Below are positions 6,598-9,844 of a stretch of DNA of 9,844 nt, piece after piece. How positions within the stretch are numbered: the stretch's first letter is position 1; each line of letters starts with the position of its first letter. Below the pieces are notes generated by a model. The model searched no databases. It saw nothing but the letters and a program-made list of their open reading frames with translations, and was not told where the DNA came from. Both the position numbers and the translations under genes were made by a program. This stretch comes from DATDOO01 sp035293245 (GTDB lineage Bacteria > Pseudomonadota > Gammaproteobacteria > Methylococcales > Methylococcaceae). Location: the NCBI GenBank assembly GCA_035293245.1, contig DATDOO010000120.1, positions 1-9,844 on the forward strand, in the 5' to 3' direction.

Positions 6598-7901
6598 AGT
6601 CCCTCCTTGCCGGCGGCGAAGGCCAGCTTTGCCAGCGCCTGCCGCACGTGCACGAAAGCCTGCCAGTAGCGCGTTTCGTATTCGAGCACGGCAATCTGGG
6701 CGCGGATCAGATCGAGAAAATCCACCTTGCCCACCCGATAGCCGGCGAGCATGGCGTCCACGGTTTGTTTGGCCTGGGGAAGTATGTCGTTTTGGTACAG
6801 CGCGACCTCCTCGCGCGCGCTATGGAAACCGGCCAGCGTCGCGGCGACGTCCGCCTGGACTTTCCGCAGCGCGTCCTGCAAGGCGTATTGCTCCTGCAGG
6901 AGTTCGCTCTGGCGCTGATCGACTGCTTTGCCCTGTTTGTCGGCGGCATAAAGGGGCAGGTTCATGCTCACGCCGACGCTGGCGAAGTCGCTGCGCCGCG
7001 CGCCCGCCGGCGTGTCCTGGCGGGCGGCATAGCCCGCATCCACGGTGAAGTCCGGCAGATAATCCTTTTCAGCCAGCTCCACCCGCGTCTTCGCAGCGTC
7101 AACCGCCTTGCGCTTTTTCGCCAGCGCCGGGCGGTTGTGCTCCGCCAGGTCGCGCAGCGTGCTCGCGGAAGGGACTTCCGGCAGCGCTGCCTCGTCCGGG
7201 GCGGCAAGGCGCAGAGGGGTATCGCCCGGCCGGTCCAGCAGGGCGTTGAGGCGGGCGATTTCACTGTGATGCTGGCGAATGTGCCCCAGTTCCATTTCCC
7301 GGAGCTTGGACTGTTCCAGCCGGGCGAGGAGCACATCCTGCTGTGCGCCTTCGCCCACTTCGTAGCGTGCCTGGGCGACTTCCGCCAGTTGCCGCAGCTT
7401 GACTTCGTTGGCGGCGAGCACTTCCAAAGCGCGCTCGCGGAAATGAATCTGCCACCACAGCACCTTCACGTCGCGCACCAGCCGCAGGCGGGCTTCCTCG
7501 ATACTGTCCCTGGCCGCCGCCGCTTCGTATTCCGCCGCCTTTTCCTTGAGGGCGAGCTTGCCGGGAAAGGGCAGCTCCTGGCTGACGCCGACCTGGAGGA
7601 GCGTCATGTCCTCGTCTCTCAGGTCGAAACTGTCGGTGGGCAGATTTTGCGCCTCGAAGCGCAAAGTCGGATCGGGCAGCGCGCCGGCCTGGGAAGGCAC
7701 GGCGGCCATGGCGTCGCTGCGGGCGTGGATTTCCGCCAGTCCGGGATTGCCGGCCAGGGCCTCGCTTACGGCGGCTTCCAGGGTCAGGGAGGGTGTGTCA
7801 TCGGCCGGCGCCGCGCCGCTCAGGGACAAACCCAGTGCGGTGCAACCGGCGAGATAAAGCGCCCGCGTCGTAACGGGGCGCAAAGACGGACAAAAGGACA
7901 T
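6594..7901 (-). CDS. cusC: CusC/TolC-family outer-membrane efflux protein
   Basis: This is the outer-membrane channel of the exporter. From ATG at 7901 the protein has 435 residues, normal for the family. The first 33 residues look like a signal peptide: the arginine-containing start ends near TTR, a hydrophobic stretch ALYLAGCTALGLSLSG follows, and APA|DD is a likely signal peptidase I site. The remainder shows the two-fold OEP pattern: LTLEAAVSEALAGNP at the start of repeat 1, the strand-turn motif QELPFPGKLALK, long Ala/Glu/Arg-rich coiled-coil helices, then VGVSMNLPLYAADKQGKA in repeat 2 and YRVGKVDFLDLIRAQ. An in-frame GTG at 7940 would add 13 residues but has no visible ribosome binding site and gives a poorer signal peptide. 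The internal LAGC could act as a lipobox, as E. coli CusC is a lipoprotein, but the hydrophobic part before it is short. The stop overlaps the GTG of cusB. Confidence 0.92.
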   Translation of the reverse strand: MSFCPSLRPVTTRALYLAGCTALGLSLSGAAPADDTPSLTLEAAVSEALAGNPGLAEIHARSDAMAAVPSQAGALPDPTLRFEAQNLPTDSFDLRDEDMTLLQVGVSQELPFPGKLALKEKAAEYEAAAARDSIEEARLRLVRDVKVLWWQIHFRERALEVLAANEVKLRQLAEVAQARYEVGEGAQQDVLLARLEQSKLREMELGHIRQHHSEIARLNALLDRPGDTPLRLAAPDEAALPEVPSASTLRDLAEHNRPALAKKRKAVDAAKTRVELAEKDYLPDFTVDAGYAARQDTPAGARRSDFASVGVSMNLPLYAADKQGKAVDQRQSELLQEQYALQDALRKVQADVAATLAGFHSAREEVALYQNDILPQAKQTVDAMLAGYRVGKVDFLDLIRAQIAVLEYETRYWQAFVHVRQALAKLAFAAGKEGL

Positions 7902-7974
7902 AGTCGCTCTCTCTGGATTCAGGACGAAACGGCGCAGCACAAGGCGCGCCGGACGGCTCGATCAAGGAGAGGCG

Positions 7975-8388
7975 TTAATTCCGCAGGACGCAGAAAAGGT
8001 GGAAAAGCGGGACGGAAGGAGGATCGGGAGGGCGAAAACGCGGTCGGCCCACAAGAAAGATATTCGCCGGCGCGACGCGCCACAGCCAGACGATGGCAAC
8101 CAGAACCAGCATCGGCAACGCGCCGGGTTTGCTCCAGGTCTTGTCCGCGGACTGGACCTCATCCAGGCAGGGCTGGTCGGCACAGCCGTTTCCTGCCGGC
8201 ATGTCGTGACCGGCGCCGTTAGCGTGCTGAGCGGCCATCGGACATTCGGGGAGCGCTTGGTGCGCCTGGTGCAACAGCGGACGGGTGCAGACGAAGGAAA
8301 AGCTGGACGCCAGCCATACCGCCACCACGCCCAGCAAAAACAGCCGGATGGCGGGACGATGGACGAGGCGGCGCGACAGCGAAAGCAC
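7975..8388 (-). CDS. Small Cys/His/Met-rich membrane protein of unknown function, first gene of the cus operon
   Basis: The 137-residue protein has a basic start, a first membrane segment at about 14-33, a roughly 55-residue loop and a second membrane segment at about 89-107. It ends in a Pro/Arg-rich tail (RPRFRPPDPPSVPLFHLFC). If the N-terminus is cytoplasmic, the loop is periplasmic. The loop is rich in possible copper ligands: C34, H40, H43, C49, M51, H55, H61, M63, C69 and C74. I do not recognise a named domain. Position as the promoter-proximal gene, 73 bp upstream of the channel gene, supports a metal-related role such as sensing or delivery, which is inference. Translation starts at GTG (8386-8388). 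No in-frame ATG exists nearby and no strong ribosome binding site is seen, so a near-leaderless or weakly initiated mRNA is possible given the promoter about 35 nt upstream. Confidence 0.75.
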   Translation of the reverse strand: MLSLSRRLVHRPAIRLFLLGVVAVWLASSFSFVCTRPLLHQAHQALPECPMAAQHANGAGHDMPAGNGCADQPCLDEVQSADKTWSKPGALPMLVLVAIVWLWRVAPANIFLVGRPRFRPPDPPSVPLFHLFCVLRN

Positions 8389-8423
8389 GGCGATGGGCTC
8401 AGGGGCGAAGTCGATTTGATTTG

Positions 8424-8452
8424 AATTTAGGCAGTGGAGACGCTGCTGTCAA
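8424..8452 (-). promoter_or_regulatory. Candidate sigma70 promoter of the cus operon
   Basis: On the minus strand a perfect -35 box TTGACA (8447-8452) stands 17 bp from a -10 box TAAATT (8424-8429, four of six matches). The predicted transcription start near 8417 gives a leader of about 29 nt before the GTG of the first gene. One arm of a 7-bp inverted repeat (AGACGCT, 8438-8444) falls in the spacer and the other (AGCGTCT, 8480-8486) upstream of the -35, so a regulator could bind there. No classical CueR or CusR operator is visible. Confidence 0.6.
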
Positions 8453-8609
8453 TGCGTGCCGGCCCGAAGCGGGGCAGGGAGCGTCTGCTCGAAACCGGTT
8501 TTTGCCGCCGGGAATGTTTTTGCGCGGCGCATGGGGTATCGTTCCACGTTGGGCTATTCCCTGCTGGTACGCAATAACAATCGGCCCATCGACGATGAGG
8601 ATAATCACC

Positions 8610-9020
8610 ATGAAAAAAATCACCTTTCCCTTCGCCCTCCTGGCTTTGGGCGCCACCGCCGCTTACGCCGGGCCGGAAATGAAACCCGGCTTGTGGGAAG
8701 TCACCATGACCATGGACATGCCCGGCGTGGTCATGCCTCCGGTGAAGCACAAAGTCTGCATGAGCGCCGCCGACGTCGCCAGCGGTGAATCCACCATCCC
8801 CAAGGACGATCAGAGCGGCTGCACGGTAGGGGGGTACTCGCTGAGCGGCAATACCGCCACCTGGACGATGACCTGTCCGGACATGAGCGGCAGGGGCCAC
8901 ATGACTTACGGTAGCGACAGCTACAGCGGCTCGACCGAACTCAAGATGGACGTGGACGGCGAAGTCATGGAAATGAAGCAGACATACAGCGGCAAACGTC
9001 TCGGCGAATGCCAGAATTGA
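8610..9020 (+). CDS. DUF3617 domain exported protein
   Basis: The ATG at 8610 opens a 136-residue protein with a clean signal peptide (MKKITFPFALLALGATAAYA, cleavage after residue 20). The mature part starts GPEMKPGLWEVTM, the hallmark opening of DUF3617. It continues with PPVKHKVCMS, SGCTVGGYSLSGNTATWTMTC, and a final YSGKRLGEC. The four cysteines (C50, C71, C89, C134) are placed as in the family and probably form disulfides in the periplasm. The mature part is also Met-rich. The biochemical role of DUF3617 is unknown. The frame stays open upstream to about 8421, but the signal peptide and a GAGG 9 nt before 8610 fix this start. It is divergent from the cus operon and lies 15 bp upstream of the NnrU-family gene, likely in the same transcript. 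No convincing promoter was found in 8453-8609. Confidence 0.85.
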   Translation: MKKITFPFALLALGATAAYAGPEMKPGLWEVTMTMDMPGVVMPPVKHKVCMSAADVASGESTIPKDDQSGCTVGGYSLSGNTATWTMTCPDMSGRGHMTYGSDSYSGSTELKMDVDGEVMEMKQTYSGKRLGECQN

Positions 9021-9035
9021 ACCGGGGGAACTGAA

Positions 9036-9725
9036 ATGATCAATCTGATTCTCGCCGCGATTTTCTTCGTTGGCTTGCACATCCTGGTTGCCGGCACCAG
9101 CCGGCGCGAGGTGCTCGTGGCACGCTTCGGCTTGCTGGCGTTCCGCGCCGGTTTCGCCACCCTGTCCCTGCTGGGCCTGGTGTGGATGGCTTACGCCTGG
9201 CGCAACGCGCCTTATGTCGAGACCTGGGGACAGCTCACCGCCATCAAGCCCCTGGTTGCCATCCTGATGCTGCCGGCCTTCGTGCTGATGGTGTGCGGTC
9301 TATCCTCGCCCAACCCCACCGCCGTGACCGGCGAGCGCCTGCTGGAAGGCGATCCGGAAGTGCGCGGCATCCTGCGCATCACCCGCCACCCGTTCCTGTG
9401 GGGCGTCGGGCTGTGGGCCATGCTGCATGTCCTGGTCAACGGCGACGTCGCCGCGCTGATCCTGTTCGGTTCCTTCTGGGGGCTGGTGGCGGCGGGAACC
9501 CGCTCCATCGATGCCAAGCGCCAGCGTGCCTTCGGCGAACACTGGACGCGCTTCGCCGCCCGGACCTCGGCCCTGCCGTTCCAGGCCATGTTCGACGGCC
9601 GCCAGCCGCGCGATTGGCGGCTCCTGTATGCGGAAATCGGCTGGCCGCGCCTGGTCGGTGCCGTGGTGGTTTGGCTGGCGGTCATGCATATACACGCCCG
9701 ACTGGGCGTCTCGCCGTTTCTTTGA
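9036..9725 (+). CDS. NnrU-family integral membrane protein
   Basis: This 229-residue protein has about six hydrophobic segments: 3-20, 36-54, 68-87, 118-136, 138-153 and 207-222. The signature RHPFLWGVGLWAMLHVLVNGD (near 116-136), followed by LFGSFWGLVAAG and SIDAKRQ, matches the NnrU family. NnrU was first described near nitrite and nitric oxide reduction genes, but most members sit in other contexts and their function is unclear. No nitrogen-oxide gene is visible here, so a denitrification role is not supported. The ATG is preceded by GGGGGAA. The gene follows the DUF3617 gene by 15 bp, and its stop overlaps the start of the kinase gene as TTGA. Confidence 0.9.
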   Translation: MINLILAAIFFVGLHILVAGTSRREVLVARFGLLAFRAGFATLSLLGLVWMAYAWRNAPYVETWGQLTAIKPLVAILMLPAFVLMVCGLSSPNPTAVTGERLLEGDPEVRGILRITRHPFLWGVGLWAMLHVLVNGDVAALILFGSFWGLVAAGTRSIDAKRQRAFGEHWTRFAARTSALPFQAMFDGRQPRDWRLLYAEIGWPRLVGAVVVWLAVMHIHARLGVSPFL

Positions 9726-9844
9726 AGGTCGTCAAGCTGGGTGGGAGCCTGTCGAACGGCTCCCACCTCCGTCCCTGGCTCGCCGCCTTGGCGGAACACG
9801 GGCCGGGTCGGGTGGCGCTCGTTCCCGGCGGCGGGCCCTTCGCG
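9722..9844 (+). CDS. Amino-acid kinase family protein, N-terminal part only
   Basis: Forty-one codons run open to the window edge from TTG at 9722, which overlaps the NnrU stop (TTGA). The product starts MKVVKLGGSL and reaches LVPGGGPFA at residues 33-41. K-x-G-G-S and the later PGGGPF segment are the phosphate-binding glycine motifs of the amino-acid kinase superfamily (aspartokinase, uridylate kinase, MfnE-like kinases). This opening closely resembles the kinases in methylotroph tetrahydromethanopterin/methanofuran gene clusters, but 41 residues cannot settle the subfamily. No ribosome binding site is obvious, so initiation probably depends on coupling to the upstream gene. No alternative ATG or GTG in this frame lies close upstream. 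Confidence 0.72.
   Translation, partial: MKVVKLGGSLSNGSHLRPWLAALAEHGPGRVALVPGGGPFA

Noticed and set aside
7902..7940. GTG at 7940 as the cusC start
   Set aside because: No ribosome binding site precedes it and it puts 13 extra charged residues before the signal peptide. ATG at 7901 is better, though not certain.
8492..8501. AAACCGGTTT palindrome in the divergent region as an operator
   Set aside because: A 10-bp symmetric site can occur by chance, no partner site or known matching regulator is visible, and it is not positioned on a convincing promoter.
8421..8609. N-terminal extension of the DUF3617 protein to 8421
   Set aside because: It would bury a clear signal peptide 63 residues inside the protein. 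The extension has no family similarity and overlaps the cus promoter.

Overview
The window is GC-rich proteobacterial DNA that carries most of a copper/silver export and copper-handling locus. The main block is on the minus strand. A short divergent gene group on the plus strand leaves the window at the right edge. Gene content and the edge gene (an amino-acid kinase resembling those in the methanopterin/methanofuran gene clusters of methylotrophs) suggest a gammaproteobacterial methanotroph or a related methylotroph. This taxonomic call is inference from gene content only.

Minus strand, in transcription order from about 8452 down to 1. A candidate sigma70-type promoter (8424-8452) is followed by a small Cys/His/Met-rich membrane protein of unknown function (7975-8388). 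Next come a CusC/TolC-type outer-membrane factor (6594-7901), a CusB-type membrane-fusion protein with two N-terminal heavy-metal-binding repeats (5275-6597), a DUF559 endonuclease-like protein (4592-5278) and a CusA-type RND pump (1438-4590). The pump keeps the three periplasmic methionines that define the Cu(I)/Ag(I) branch. Genes in the efflux core overlap or abut: GTGA at cusC/cusB, ATGA at cusB/DUF559, and one base between DUF559 and cusA. After a roughly 120-bp gap with a possible second promoter come a Met/His-rich lipoprotein (964-1317), a perfect 11-bp stem-loop, a DUF2933 small membrane protein (640-855) and, overlapping it by GTGA, an isoprenylcysteine-methyltransferase-family membrane protein (1-643, cut by the edge).

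Plus strand, right side. An exported DUF3617 protein (8610-9020), an NnrU-family membrane protein (9036-9725) and the first 41 codons of an amino-acid kinase (9722-9844, overlapping by TTGA) form a compact group.

Working model: the RND trimer CusA-CusB-CusC exports Cu(I)/Ag(I) from the periplasm. The Cys/His/Met-rich membrane protein and the Met/His-rich lipoprotein are candidate accessory metal-handling proteins. No CusF-like chaperone and no regulator (CusRS, CueR) lie in the window.

The most unusual element is the DUF559 gene between cusB and cusA. Its 3' part is built from three REP-like GC-rich palindromes, two direct and one inverted, all read as open coding sequence. Its sampled base composition is clearly lower in GC than the pump gene (46 versus 67 GC per 100 bases in two hand-counted stretches). 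It looks like a mobile or selfish cassette that entered an operon while preserving stop-start coupling on both sides.
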